Shown one piece after another: positions 52,118 to 60,735 of a stretch of DNA of 64,000 nucleotides. Each line of letters opens with the position of its first letter. Within the stretch, counting starts at the first letter, position 1. The notes beneath the pieces are model-generated. The model saw nothing but the letters and a program-made list of their open reading frames with translations. It was not told the DNA's origin and did not search any database. The DNA is from an uncultured Lachnospiraceae bacterium (lineage in GTDB: Bacteria > Bacillota > Clostridia > Lachnospirales > Lachnospiraceae). Made by a program: the position numbers and the translations under genes. The DNA is taken from NCBI GenBank assembly GCA_900315505.1, contig OMZG01000011.1, positions 17,801 to 81,800 on the forward strand, given 5' to 3'.

Positions 52118-52915
52118 ATGGCCTACGGAATCTATGAGACAAAATTAAGGGATGGCTCACCGAGCTTTCGCGTGAGCTTCTATCATGAGAAAAAGCATAT
52201 TGCAATTGGCAGCTATCCCTCGGAGAAGGATGCGCAGAACGCCCTCGATGAGGCTTTGAGATTCTATGCGGACAGCAGCATTACAATTGAGAATTTCAGT
52301 CAGAATATTTTTTTCATATCGCCGGATAAGGCAGTTTCCATCCTGAATCACAGGGATAATGGCGTATATTTCAAGACGCCGATCTATCTGAAGCAGGGAT
52401 ATTTTCTCTATTTTCTCAAGGGAAAGGGCGCAATAAAATTCGACAATGATGATCTGTTCTACTACTCTACTCATCGTATTCTGATCCATGACGGACATCT
52501 GTATGTCAATGACTATGGTTCGCAGTATTCGCTGCTCCAGAGATATGGTATCAGGAGCTACGCGGTCTGTGGTGTGGACTATGAATTTGCAAATGGAGAT
52601 CCGCTTGATCTCCGATATGAGAATGTGATCGTAAAGAACCCCTACAACGGCGTCCGCGAGACCACGGTCAAGGGTCTCATCCGCTACGAGGCCAGGATAC
52701 ATGTCCGCGGCTACTACCTGCTCGGGACCTTCCGCACGGTGCAGCAGGCGGCCGTTGCATATAATAAAGCCGTGGACCTTCTCAGGTCACACGGCTCTAC
52801 TAAAAATTATGTGAAGAATTACATAACCGAATACTCATCGGAGGATTACCGGGAGTGCTATGAAAAAACAGTACTTCCCGAGAAGTTCGTGAGAGCATTT
52901 ACGGATTGTAAGTGA
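52118..52915 (+). CDS. AP2-like / degenerate HNH / AP2-like DNA-binding protein
   Basis: A 265-residue protein with two AP2-like modules flanking an HNH-like core. The N-terminal module (about 3-50) has FRVSFYHEKKHIAIGSYPSEKDAQNALDEAL; the C-terminal one (about 185-230) has YEARIHVRGYYLLGTFRTVQQAAVAYNKAVDLL. Between them, YVNDYGSQYSLLQRYG and FANGDPLDLRYENVIV recall the HNH frame of homing endonucleases (the NGDPLDNRxENL pattern), but the catalytic His residues are missing, so it is likely a binding protein. No ribosome site is visible; the promoter suggests a leaderless start. The 3' end overlaps convergent cbiK by 17 bases. Confidence 0.6.
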   Translation: MAYGIYETKLRDGSPSFRVSFYHEKKHIAIGSYPSEKDAQNALDEALRFYADSSITIENFSQNIFFISPDKAVSILNHRDNGVYFKTPIYLKQGYFLYFLKGKGAIKFDNDDLFYYSTHRILIHDGHLYVNDYGSQYSLLQRYGIRSYAVCGVDYEFANGDPLDLRYENVIVKNPYNGVRETTVKGLIRYEARIHVRGYYLLGTFRTVQQAAVAYNKAVDLLRSHGSTKNYVKNYITEYSSEDYRECYEKTVLPEKFVRAFTDCK

Positions 52916-54611
52916 CCTTCACCGACTTCTGATACCATTTTTTCTTTCTCTTGCTCCAGAAGCATACATTCAAACTCTCGTTGAGCTTCTTCACAGGAAT
53001 ATCAAATGCGAGGACTTCATCCCCGCCGACCTTCTCTTTTTTTCCTTTTATTGTCTTAGCTCCTTTTTTTGAAGCACTTTTTGCTGTTCCGACAAATGCC
53101 TTTGTAAGGCCTGTGCCCTTCATAGGCACATGGACAGTCATCTTACCTTTCTTTACCGTAAGAGTAGTCTTGCCGTCAAGGGCATCATTGAGTCCGATCA
53201 TTCCAAGGTCATCATCAGTTGAAAACCCTACGGTATATTTACCATTTTTCAGTTCAGTTTTTTTAGCTGCAACAGGAGCCTTTACTGCCTGGATGGCTGC
53301 ACCTGTTGTTGCTGATACGGTGAGGCTCTTGTTGGCGGCAACTGCCTCAGCAAGATGATTGATGTAGATCTGCTCAATCTCAGGGATTCTTCCAAGGCCC
53401 TCGATCTGGCAGCTGATATTCTTTGCGCCGAATGTCTTTGCAAACTGTGACTTCCATGAATCAGAATCACTTCCGGCCATATCGTTATTTGCATGATCTC
53501 CGGCTACTACCATCAGAGGACGAAGGACTACGTTCTTGTATCCTGCTGCCTTGATCCTGGCGATGACCTGATCACATGCTGTATCTGCCGGCTTGCCTTC
53601 TACAGTTCCGATGAATACATTCTTGTATCCGAGGTCATTAATCTGGCTCTGCATCTGATCATAGGTAATAGCTGCCTGATGTGAGGTTCCATGACCCATG
53701 AATACAAATGCTGTACCTGCCTTTGCTGCGGCATCAGGTGAAGCATCTCCATTCTCCTTTACAGCAGTGGCTGTGATTGCCTTTGCGACTGTCTCCTTAT
53801 CTGCATTTACAGTTGTGGTATCCTTTCCTACCTCTCCAAGAAGCGGCTCTGAGAATGTAACCGTCTGGAACCTGGATGCGTAGGCATTTACCTCATCCTT
53901 AAGCTCGTTGTACTCCTTGCCCTGCATCAGATGTGTCGGCTGGATCACAAGATTCTTAACACCGTTCTTTACTGCACGGTCAAGAGCCTGCTGTACGTTG
54001 TCGATTTTCTCTCCATCACGGGCCTGTACATGATTGATGATGATCTGTGATGTGAATGCACGGCGTACCTTCCAACCCTGCCTCTCATACTGGTCTGCAA
54101 TTGCGTCCTCTACTCCACCGATATCCTCTGCACGGCTCTCATTGAATGAGGTTCCGAATGATACTACCAGGATCTCATTCTCGCCGATATGATTCCAGTT
54201 TCTTGGATTATCAGCTGAAGCATCTCCTGTATCCCTGCCGAAGTAGTCAGGATCTGCATATTCTGACTGATAGCTTCCCTTATTATTTCCTACAAGCTTC
54301 TTCTGTGCACTGGTAAGCTTGTCCCATTCAAGCTTTGCCTTTGTCAGATCCTTTGCAGTAAGGCCCTTTTTTTCATTGTCCTGGACATAGATCCTGTCGA
54401 TAAGCTTTGCTACCTTATCAGCGGCCTTCTGATCAGCCTGTGCCTTCTTCTGCTTTGCTGTCAGCTTCTTTTTCTTTGAAGTCTTCTTTGTGGTTTTCTT
54501 AGCTGCTTTCTTCGTTGCAGCTACTGCGCTGACCGGCTCAGATACCGGCACTACTGCTGTCGTTGCTACCATTGAGAGTGCAAGCAGCATTGTGAGAAGT
54601 CTCTTTCTCAT
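52899..54611 (-). CDS. cbiK: Exported sirohydrochlorin cobaltochelatase with NEAT-like C-terminal domain
   Basis: A 570-residue protein. Residues 1-32 form a signal peptide, 33-60 a Lys-rich linker, and about 143-425 a CbiK domain. ILVVSFGTSFNESR, QPTHLMQGKEYN (H227), FMGHGTSHQAA (H307) and MVVAGDHANNDMAG (H373) are the conserved metal-site segments. Residues about 452-570 look like a NEAT-type beta sandwich (LKNGKYTVGFS, LTVKKGKMTVHVP, DIPVKKLNESL, KKWYQKSVKVTY). CbiK inserts Co2+ into sirohydrochlorin in the cytoplasm; an exported form recalls periplasmic CbiK of Desulfovibrio, with a role in metal or tetrapyrrole handling. A cobalamin riboswitch controls it, and no other cobalamin gene lies nearby. 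Confidence 0.88.
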   Translation of the reverse strand: MRKRLLTMLLALSMVATTAVVPVSEPVSAVAATKKAAKKTTKKTSKKKKLTAKQKKAQADQKAADKVAKLIDRIYVQDNEKKGLTAKDLTKAKLEWDKLTSAQKKLVGNNKGSYQSEYADPDYFGRDTGDASADNPRNWNHIGENEILVVSFGTSFNESRAEDIGGVEDAIADQYERQGWKVRRAFTSQIIINHVQARDGEKIDNVQQALDRAVKNGVKNLVIQPTHLMQGKEYNELKDEVNAYASRFQTVTFSEPLLGEVGKDTTTVNADKETVAKAITATAVKENGDASPDAAAKAGTAFVFMGHGTSHQAAITYDQMQSQINDLGYKNVFIGTVEGKPADTACDQVIARIKAAGYKNVVLRPLMVVAGDHANNDMAGSDSDSWKSQFAKTFGAKNISCQIEGLGRIPEIEQIYINHLAEAVAANKSLTVSATTGAAIQAVKAPVAAKKTELKNGKYTVGFSTDDDLGMIGLNDALDGKTTLTVKKGKMTVHVPMKGTGLTKAFVGTAKSASKKGAKTIKGKKEKVGGDEVLAFDIPVKKLNESLNVCFWSKRKKKWYQKSVKVTYNP

Positions 54612-54661
54612 TGTGATGTGTTCTCCTTTCGCAAATAAACATACATCGTGTTATAGTTTTG

Positions 54662-54858
54662 CTTCCGTAGCAGGCAGGTCTCCTGGCTTAAAGATAACAA
54701 CATAACAGCCGCCTTCCCGGAGAATACTCCAGTGGCATACAGGCCGTCTTCTCTTATCACAGTGACGGGATCGCGCCGGACTCACACCGGACTTCCCTTT
54801 TCACCGGATCATCGCATGCATGGCATGGGATTCACACACACAATATCCGACACCTACT
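54662..54858 (-). promoter_or_regulatory. Cobalamin riboswitch
   Basis: Read on the minus strand, the leader has the AGCCAGGAGACCTGCC B12 box near its 3' end, GCCACTG with GGGAAGGC, and the paired CCGG-rich arm AGTCCGGTGTGAGTCCGGCG. These are the core of the adenosylcobalamin-type aptamer. It ends about 50 bases before the cbiK start and should reduce cbiK expression when B12 is plentiful. Confidence 0.93.
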
Positions 54859-54954
54859 ACTAAAGGCGCAGCGATTATAGCACATAATTCCTTCACATTC
54901 AATTAACAGAATAAACAAAATATCATAAATAGGGTAAAAAAGTCATAAATCTGA

Positions 54955-54983
54955 TTGAAGCCTTTTCATAATGATGGTATCAT
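54955..54983 (+). promoter_or_regulatory. Promoter of the GH9 gene
   Basis: TTGAAG (54955-54960), a 17-base spacer and TATCAT (54978-54983). Confidence 0.6.
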
Positions 54984-55019
54984 TGAATAGTAAACTTTTT
55001 ATTAACGGAGGTTATAATA

Positions 55020-57236
55020 TTGAAGAAGAAACTACTGACGCTGATCCTTGCGGTCAGCATGGTCATTTCCCTAGGGGCGTGCGGAAATGACACGAAGAAA
55101 AAGGCCGAGGCCACCAGATCGGAAACTGTTTCCAAAAACGCCAATATGATCGATGACGCAAGTGCCACCTTCACCGGCGGCACTACCGGCAAGTGGACCA
55201 CCTATACCAATGGCGGTGCTATGAGCCTGAAGAATATAAAGGATGCTCTTGCTATCTCTGTCATCGCTACAGGAAGCCTGGACTACAGCGCCCAGGCTTA
55301 TCTCGACAGCTTCGAGCTGAAGCAGGGCTGTAAGTATAGGTTTGCCTTCGACGTGAGCAGTGAAGTGCCGCGCACGATCCAGTGGAGATTCCAGATCAAC
55401 GGAGGCGACTATCACGCATACGCCAATGAGAATGTAAAGATCGATAAGAATACTAAGCATGTGGAGAAGACCTTTGATATGACCGAGACCTCAGATCCAG
55501 CAGCCCGTCTCTGTCTGAACGTCGGGAAATTCGAAGGAGACGGAGAACTCGATTCACACACGATCACCTGCGATAATTTTTCCCTGACACTTGTAGACGA
55601 TTCAAACGAGGCAAAGGAAACTGCCGATGTCGACGTTCCCGATATCAATCTCGATCAGGTCGGCTTCACTCCTGACATGAAGAAGTCCGCTACAGTCCGT
55701 GGCAAGAGCTGCGGCGGTGCCAAATTCTCAGTGGTTGATGCTTCTTCCGGCAAGGAGGTTTACAGCGATGTGACCTCTGATGCAACGAAGAACAGCGCTT
55801 CAGATGAGACAGTTGCCATTGCAAGCTTCACTCCCCTGAAGGCTTGTGGCACTTATAAGATAAAAATTGATGGCATCGGGGAATCCGATGAATTCAGAAT
55901 CAGCTCAGATGTATATGATGATCTGAAAAAGGATGTCTTCAGGATGCTCTATATGCAGAGATGCGGCGAGGAGCTGAACTCTGACTATGCAGGAGACTTC
56001 GCTCATCCTGCCTGCCATACAGGAAAGGCCATCATCTACGGTACGAAAAAGACAAAGGATGTGTCCGGCGGATGGCATGATGCCGGCGACTATGGACGCT
56101 ATGTGGTATCGGGTGCGAAGGCAGTCGAGGACCTGCTTCTCACATACGAGGTGAATCCTGATACCTACGGTGATGATACAGGAATCCCTGAAAGCGGAAA
56201 TGGCACTCCTGATATTCTCGATGAAGCCAGGTACGAGCTTGACTGGCTCCTGAAGATGCAGGATGACAAGTCCGGCGGCGTATATCACAAGGTGACCTGC
56301 AAGAACTTCCCTGGATTCGTGATGCCTCAGGATGAGACAGACCAGTTGTATCTGTCCCCTATATCAACAACGGCTACCGGCGACTTCGCAGCCGTCATGG
56401 CAAAGGCTTCTACCGTTTACAGTAAGATAGATCCTGACTTTTCAAAGAAAGCCCTTGCTGCTTCGAAGAAGGCTATGAAATTCTGTCTGGAAAAGGGTGA
56501 TACAGCGACTATGTTTACAAACCCGTCCGATATCTCGACCGGAGAGTATCCGGACAACTTCTCTTCTGATGAGGTATTCTGGGGACTGTCCGAGCTCTAC
56601 CGTGCAACCGGCGACAAGACTTATCTGAAAGAAATAAAAAAGACTAATGCGAAGGATGTGCGCCTCGGCCTGGGCTGGACTGATGTGGGCACCTACGGAA
56701 TCTATGCATATCTGAAATCAGATGCTGCAGAGGACAGCTATGGAAAAGCCCTGCTCGACAAGCTGAATGATGAGATTGACCGGGTGAACAATGCAGAGGA
56801 TAACTATGGTGCCACCTGTGGTGACACCTATCCGTGGGGCTCGAACCTCACAATGGCAAATAACGGAATGCTCTTCATCCTTGCTGACAGCCTGCCTGAT
56901 TCATGGATCAGAAAAGCTAGGGGATACGATGAGCTTGCAGATGATCAGCTCCACTATATGCTCGGACAGAATGCCAATGGCTACTGCTTCGTGACAGGCT
57001 ATGGCAGGCTCTCCCCTGTGGACACTCACCACCGTCCGTCAATCGCTCTCGGCAAGGAGATACCTGGAATGCTCGCTGGCGGCCCTGACTCGAATCTCGA
57101 GGATCCATACGCACAGGCGACGCTTAAGGATGTCGCACCTGCAAAGTGCTACAAGGACAATAACCAGGCATACTCACTCAACGAGGTAACGATCTACTGG
57201 AACTCACCGCTGATATGTCTATTATCTAAGTATTAA
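55020..57236 (+). CDS. Lipoprotein endoglucanase, glycoside hydrolase family 9
   Basis: A 738-residue surface cellulase. The signal peptide ends in the lipobox LGAC (C21). A carbohydrate-binding-like beta sandwich (about 42-195) is followed by an Ig-like domain of the CelD_N type (about 205-295) and the GH9 catalytic domain (about 305-735). The domain shows GGWHDAGDYGRY (the two Asp near 354 and 357), VDTHHRPS (His near 668) and SLNEVTIYWNSPL (acid Glu near 721). It hydrolyses beta-1,4-glucans. The start is TTG with GGAGG eight bases upstream. No dockerin or cohesin was seen, so it is a free, membrane-anchored enzyme. No other polysaccharide gene is next to it. Confidence 0.92.
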   Translation: MKKKLLTLILAVSMVISLGACGNDTKKKAEATRSETVSKNANMIDDASATFTGGTTGKWTTYTNGGAMSLKNIKDALAISVIATGSLDYSAQAYLDSFELKQGCKYRFAFDVSSEVPRTIQWRFQINGGDYHAYANENVKIDKNTKHVEKTFDMTETSDPAARLCLNVGKFEGDGELDSHTITCDNFSLTLVDDSNEAKETADVDVPDINLDQVGFTPDMKKSATVRGKSCGGAKFSVVDASSGKEVYSDVTSDATKNSASDETVAIASFTPLKACGTYKIKIDGIGESDEFRISSDVYDDLKKDVFRMLYMQRCGEELNSDYAGDFAHPACHTGKAIIYGTKKTKDVSGGWHDAGDYGRYVVSGAKAVEDLLLTYEVNPDTYGDDTGIPESGNGTPDILDEARYELDWLLKMQDDKSGGVYHKVTCKNFPGFVMPQDETDQLYLSPISTTATGDFAAVMAKASTVYSKIDPDFSKKALAASKKAMKFCLEKGDTATMFTNPSDISTGEYPDNFSSDEVFWGLSELYRATGDKTYLKEIKKTNAKDVRLGLGWTDVGTYGIYAYLKSDAAEDSYGKALLDKLNDEIDRVNNAEDNYGATCGDTYPWGSNLTMANNGMLFILADSLPDSWIRKARGYDELADDQLHYMLGQNANGYCFVTGYGRLSPVDTHHRPSIALGKEIPGMLAGGPDSNLEDPYAQATLKDVAPAKCYKDNNQAYSLNEVTIYWNSPLICLLSKY

Positions 57237-57257
57237 GTATAGAAGTGGTGTATGTAA

Positions 57258-58214
57258 TCAGCCGAGTGTAGTTCCGACTACGAGAGGATGGCCGTTCAGA
57301 AAAGCTGAAACGGTCATTCTTTTTTTGCCTTCGAGCTGCACTTCATGAAGAGCCAGTGCTCCGTCGGCACAGCGGACAGCTATAGTTCCGTCTCCATCTG
57401 CATTTACAATTACGATGGTTCCAACATGAGCCCTGTTCTGGGAATCATCCAGCTCAGATTCCGCGATATATGAAGACTTGTACACCTTTAGGCTCTTGCC
57501 ATCAAGAAAAGTATACGAACCAGGCCATGGATAAAGTCCTCTTACCCTTCTCTCAAGTATCTCAGCCGATACTGTAAAGTCGAGCTTGCCCATATCTTTT
57601 CTTATCATTCCGACATGAGTTGCCTGCGATTCATCCTGAGGAAGCGGAGTGATCGTTCCCTTTTCAATTCCATCGAGAGTCTCCACGAGAAGTGAAGCTC
57701 CGACATCTGCGAGCTTGTCAAAAAGGCTTCCGCCCGTCTCATCGTCAGCTATCTTTACCTTCTCCTGTAGGAGTATGTCACCGTCATCAAGTCCCGGTCC
57801 CATCTGCATGGTCGTGACTCCGGTATACTCATCACCATTCAGGATGGACCACTGTATAGGTGCTGCACCTCTGTACTTCGGAAGAAGTGATGCATGTACA
57901 TTGACGCATCCGTACTTCGGATGATCAAGAATCTCCTTCGGCAGGATCTGTCCAAATGCAGCTACCACGCATACATCGGCTGGTATGGTATTGACCATTT
58001 CTACAGACTCAGGATTCCTGATCCTCTCCGGCTGATATACCGGTATATTCTGCTCGACTGCCCATTCCTTGACAGGGGAATAGGTGACTTTTTTACCTCT
58101 TCCACGGGGCTTGTCAGGCTGGGTCACAACGAGTTTTACAGTGTGACCGGCATTTTTTATCGCATCAAGTACAGGAACTGCGAAGTCCGGAGTTCCCATG
58201 AAAATCACGTTCAT
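57258..58214 (-). CDS. fmt: Methionyl-tRNA formyltransferase
   Basis: A 318-residue enzyme that formylates initiator Met-tRNA. MGTPDFAVPVLDAI at the start, NVHASLLPKYRGAAPIQWSI (with the catalytic Asn-His) and the LDDGDILLQ segment are canonical. The start overlaps the def stop by four bases (ATGA), so formylation and deformylation are expressed together. Confidence 0.98.
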   Translation of the reverse strand: MNVIFMGTPDFAVPVLDAIKNAGHTVKLVVTQPDKPRGRGKKVTYSPVKEWAVEQNIPVYQPERIRNPESVEMVNTIPADVCVVAAFGQILPKEILDHPKYGCVNVHASLLPKYRGAAPIQWSILNGDEYTGVTTMQMGPGLDDGDILLQEKVKIADDETGGSLFDKLADVGASLLVETLDGIEKGTITPLPQDESQATHVGMIRKDMGKLDFTVSAEILERRVRGLYPWPGSYTFLDGKSLKVYKSSYIAESELDDSQNRAHVGTIVIVNADGDGTIAVRCADGALALHEVQLEGKKRMTVSAFLNGHPLVVGTTLG

Positions 58215-58702
58215 TCGTTATCTTCCTCTTCAGAGTCTTCTGGCTCATCATAGCTGTGAAGTCTGCCTTCGACCAGCTCAGTATACATCCTGCCATCGAG
58301 ATGATCGAGCTCATGACAGATGGCTCTTGCAAAGAGGCCTTCTGCCTCTATCTCATATGGCTTCATGTCCTTGTCAAGAGCCTTTGCCTTCACATGCATA
58401 GGACGCGTCACTATGCCGTACATATCAGGTACTGACAGACAGCCTTCCTGTCCTGTCTGTTCCCCATCGCTCTCAACGATTTCAGGATTCACAAGCACAT
58501 ATGGACCTTCGCCTACGTCTATTACTACTATACGGCGGAGCACTCCTACCTGTGGAGCTGCAAGACCCACGCCATTGGCATTGTACATGGTCTCGAGCAT
58601 ATCATCCACAAGCTCCTTCAGTCTCGGAGTCATCTCCTTCACAGGCTTGCAGACCTTTTCCAGTACAGGATCACCCTGAATCCTTATTTCTCTAAGTGCC
58701 AT
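58211..58702 (-). CDS. def: Peptide deformylase
   Basis: A 163-residue metallopeptidase that removes the formyl group from new proteins. GVGLAAPQVGV, EGCLSVPDMYG (metal Cys) and HELDHLDGRMY (the HExxH metal site) are all present. It has an acidic C-terminal tail (EEDSEEEDNE-like). It lies between priA and fmt. Confidence 0.98.
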   Translation of the reverse strand: MALREIRIQGDPVLEKVCKPVKEMTPRLKELVDDMLETMYNANGVGLAAPQVGVLRRIVVIDVGEGPYVLVNPEIVESDGEQTGQEGCLSVPDMYGIVTRPMHVKAKALDKDMKPYEIEAEGLFARAICHELDHLDGRMYTELVEGRLHSYDEPEDSEEEDNE

Positions 58703-58737
58703 TTGCTTCTTCCTTTCTGTATATCATCTGACCTCAG

Positions 58738-60735
58738 TCAGGTAAAATCATACCATATATCTGCACCCTTTGGTGCATTGCTGTCAAGGACTGCCCTGTC
58801 AGCTGCCTTTCTTGCCTTAACCAGTCTCTCGATTGTAGAATCCTTGACGAGCAGCTCATAGCGGTATTCGTCCTTTATCTTTGAGATTGCGCTGACTGTA
58901 GGACCGGCTACGAACAGCTTGTCATCGGCCTGCTTCATGACAGCCTTGACATACTTCCCCATTTCAATGCACTTATCCTCTTCTCTTGAAGTGATAAGAA
59001 CTGAGAGCATATGTCCGAATGGCGGATAATCCATGAGTGACCGGAATGATGTCTCTTCATCATAAAACGCTTTGTAATCGCCTGCCGCAGCCGCCCGTAT
59101 CGCATAGTTCTCAGGCTGGTATGTCTGGATGATCGCCTCACCGGCATTCTCGCCACGGCCGCTTCTGCCGCATGCCTGAAGCAGCAGATCATATGTCCTC
59201 TCAGCCGCTGTATAGTCTGGAACATTGAGTGACAGATCTGCTGCCAGAACTCCCATCAGTGTAACCCCCGGGAAATCGTGTCCCTTGACTATCATCTGTG
59301 TCCCGATCAGGACATCAGCCTCATGCGCATTGAATGCCAAAAGTATCGGACGGAATCCGTCCGGCCCCTTTGTAGTATCGGCATCCATGCGAAGTACCCT
59401 GACTCCCGGGAAATTGCGGATTATCTCATTCTCAATCTTTTCAGTGCCGGCACGCATCGTACCTATGAGCTTCGAATGACATGACGGACATTCTCTCCTG
59501 AACACAATCCGCTCGCCACAGTAATGGCAGTACAGAAAGCCGTCCCTGTGCAGTGACATCGGCACATCGCAATGAGAGCATTTTATCACTTGACCGCACT
59601 CTCTGCAAGATACTGTCCCCGCGACACCTCTCCTGTTGATAAAAAGCATGACCTGCTCATGTCTTGAGAGCCTGTCTTTTATCGCATGAAAAAGAGTATC
59701 GCTAAGCATTGAACGGTTGCCATTCCGGAGCTCTTCTCTCATATCGACGACAGTCACCTTCGGAAGCGCTGCATCCTTTGCTCTCTTGTCGAGAGTGAGA
59801 AGAGTGTAGTCACCATTCATGGCATGATAATATGAATTCACGGAAGGAGTTGCAGAGCCCAGCACGACTGAAGCGCCGTTTATTTTCCCACGCTCTACTG
59901 CCACATCAACCGCATGATACTTCGGCGGATGCTCGCTGTTGTAGCTCGTCTCATGCTCCTCATCCACTATGATGAGTCCCAGATTCTTAAACGGTGTAAA
60001 AAGAGCGCTCCTCGGCCCTATCATCACAGATATGTCGCCTCGTCTCGCTCTCTCGAACTGGTCACGCCGCATGGCAGGTGTCATCCTCGAATTGATGGCA
60101 GAAACCCGCTCTCCGAAGAATCTGTAGAACCTCATGATATTCTGTAGCGTCAGGGCGATCTCAGGTATCAGAACTATCGCCTGCTGCCCCTGCTCTATGA
60201 CCTTCTCGATCATCCTGATATAGCAGAGTGTCTTGCCGCTTCCGGTCACACCCTTGAGCATATAGACCCTCCGCTCGCCGGCATCATAGTCCGCGAAGAA
60301 GGTATCTACCACCCTCTGCTGCTCCTCATTCAGCTCTATCTCAGGTCTCTCAGTGGGAAGTGATAGCTTTTCAAAGGGATTCTTCAGCTTCCTGTCCTTG
60401 TTCTTCGTCTCACCTGCCATCGACGGAAATACCGTAGAGAGTGCCTGTCCGAAGGTGCCTCCGTACCTCTCATGCACGAAGCCCGCCAGTGCAAAAAGTG
60501 CTCCGTCAGACTTCGCATCGAACGGCTTCGCGGAAATGATATCCTTTGTCTGTGAATCATCTATATCCGACTGATCGTCAACAGAGACCACAAATCCTCT
60601 GAGCTTCCTCGCTCCGAACGGCACCCTGACCTCACAGCCGGGAACTACTTTCCCTTCAAGCTCTGCAGGAATCGAATATGTAAACGGACGGTCAAGCTTT
60701 GTGACACCTATCTTTATATATACGTGTGCGTACAT
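58738..60735 (-). CDS. priA: Primosomal protein N' (replication restart helicase)
   Basis: A 665-residue superfamily 2 helicase that reloads the replisome at stalled forks. The N-terminal DNA-binding domain (YAHVYIKIGVTKLDRPFTY), Walker A GVTGSGKTLCYIR, DEEH box (VDEEHETSY) and the eight-Cys Zn domain (CRECG, CSHC, CHYCG, CPSCH) are intact. It is somewhat shorter than many PriA proteins (700-800 residues) in the linker before the helicase. The start overlaps the murE stop (TAATG). Confidence 0.96.
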   Translation of the reverse strand: MYAHVYIKIGVTKLDRPFTYSIPAELEGKVVPGCEVRVPFGARKLRGFVVSVDDQSDIDDSQTKDIISAKPFDAKSDGALFALAGFVHERYGGTFGQALSTVFPSMAGETKNKDRKLKNPFEKLSLPTERPEIELNEEQQRVVDTFFADYDAGERRVYMLKGVTGSGKTLCYIRMIEKVIEQGQQAIVLIPEIALTLQNIMRFYRFFGERVSAINSRMTPAMRRDQFERARRGDISVMIGPRSALFTPFKNLGLIIVDEEHETSYNSEHPPKYHAVDVAVERGKINGASVVLGSATPSVNSYYHAMNGDYTLLTLDKRAKDAALPKVTVVDMREELRNGNRSMLSDTLFHAIKDRLSRHEQVMLFINRRGVAGTVSCRECGQVIKCSHCDVPMSLHRDGFLYCHYCGERIVFRRECPSCHSKLIGTMRAGTEKIENEIIRNFPGVRVLRMDADTTKGPDGFRPILLAFNAHEADVLIGTQMIVKGHDFPGVTLMGVLAADLSLNVPDYTAAERTYDLLLQACGRSGRGENAGEAIIQTYQPENYAIRAAAAGDYKAFYDEETSFRSLMDYPPFGHMLSVLITSREEDKCIEMGKYVKAVMKQADDKLFVAGPTVSAISKIKDEYRYELLVKDSTIERLVKARKAADRAVLDSNAPKGADIWYDFT

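Larger units (their letters stand above)
54612..55019. other. 408-base divergent intergenic region
   Basis: It contains the cobalamin riboswitch leader of cbiK on the minus strand (54662-54858), an A/T-rich divergent section (54860-54950), and the cellulase promoter on the plus strand. Nothing else is recognised. Confidence 0.8.

Noticed and set aside
52157..52702. 181-residue minus-strand open frame
   Set aside because: It is opposite the AP2/HNH-like gene, which has domain-like patterns and a promoter; the minus frame has neither.
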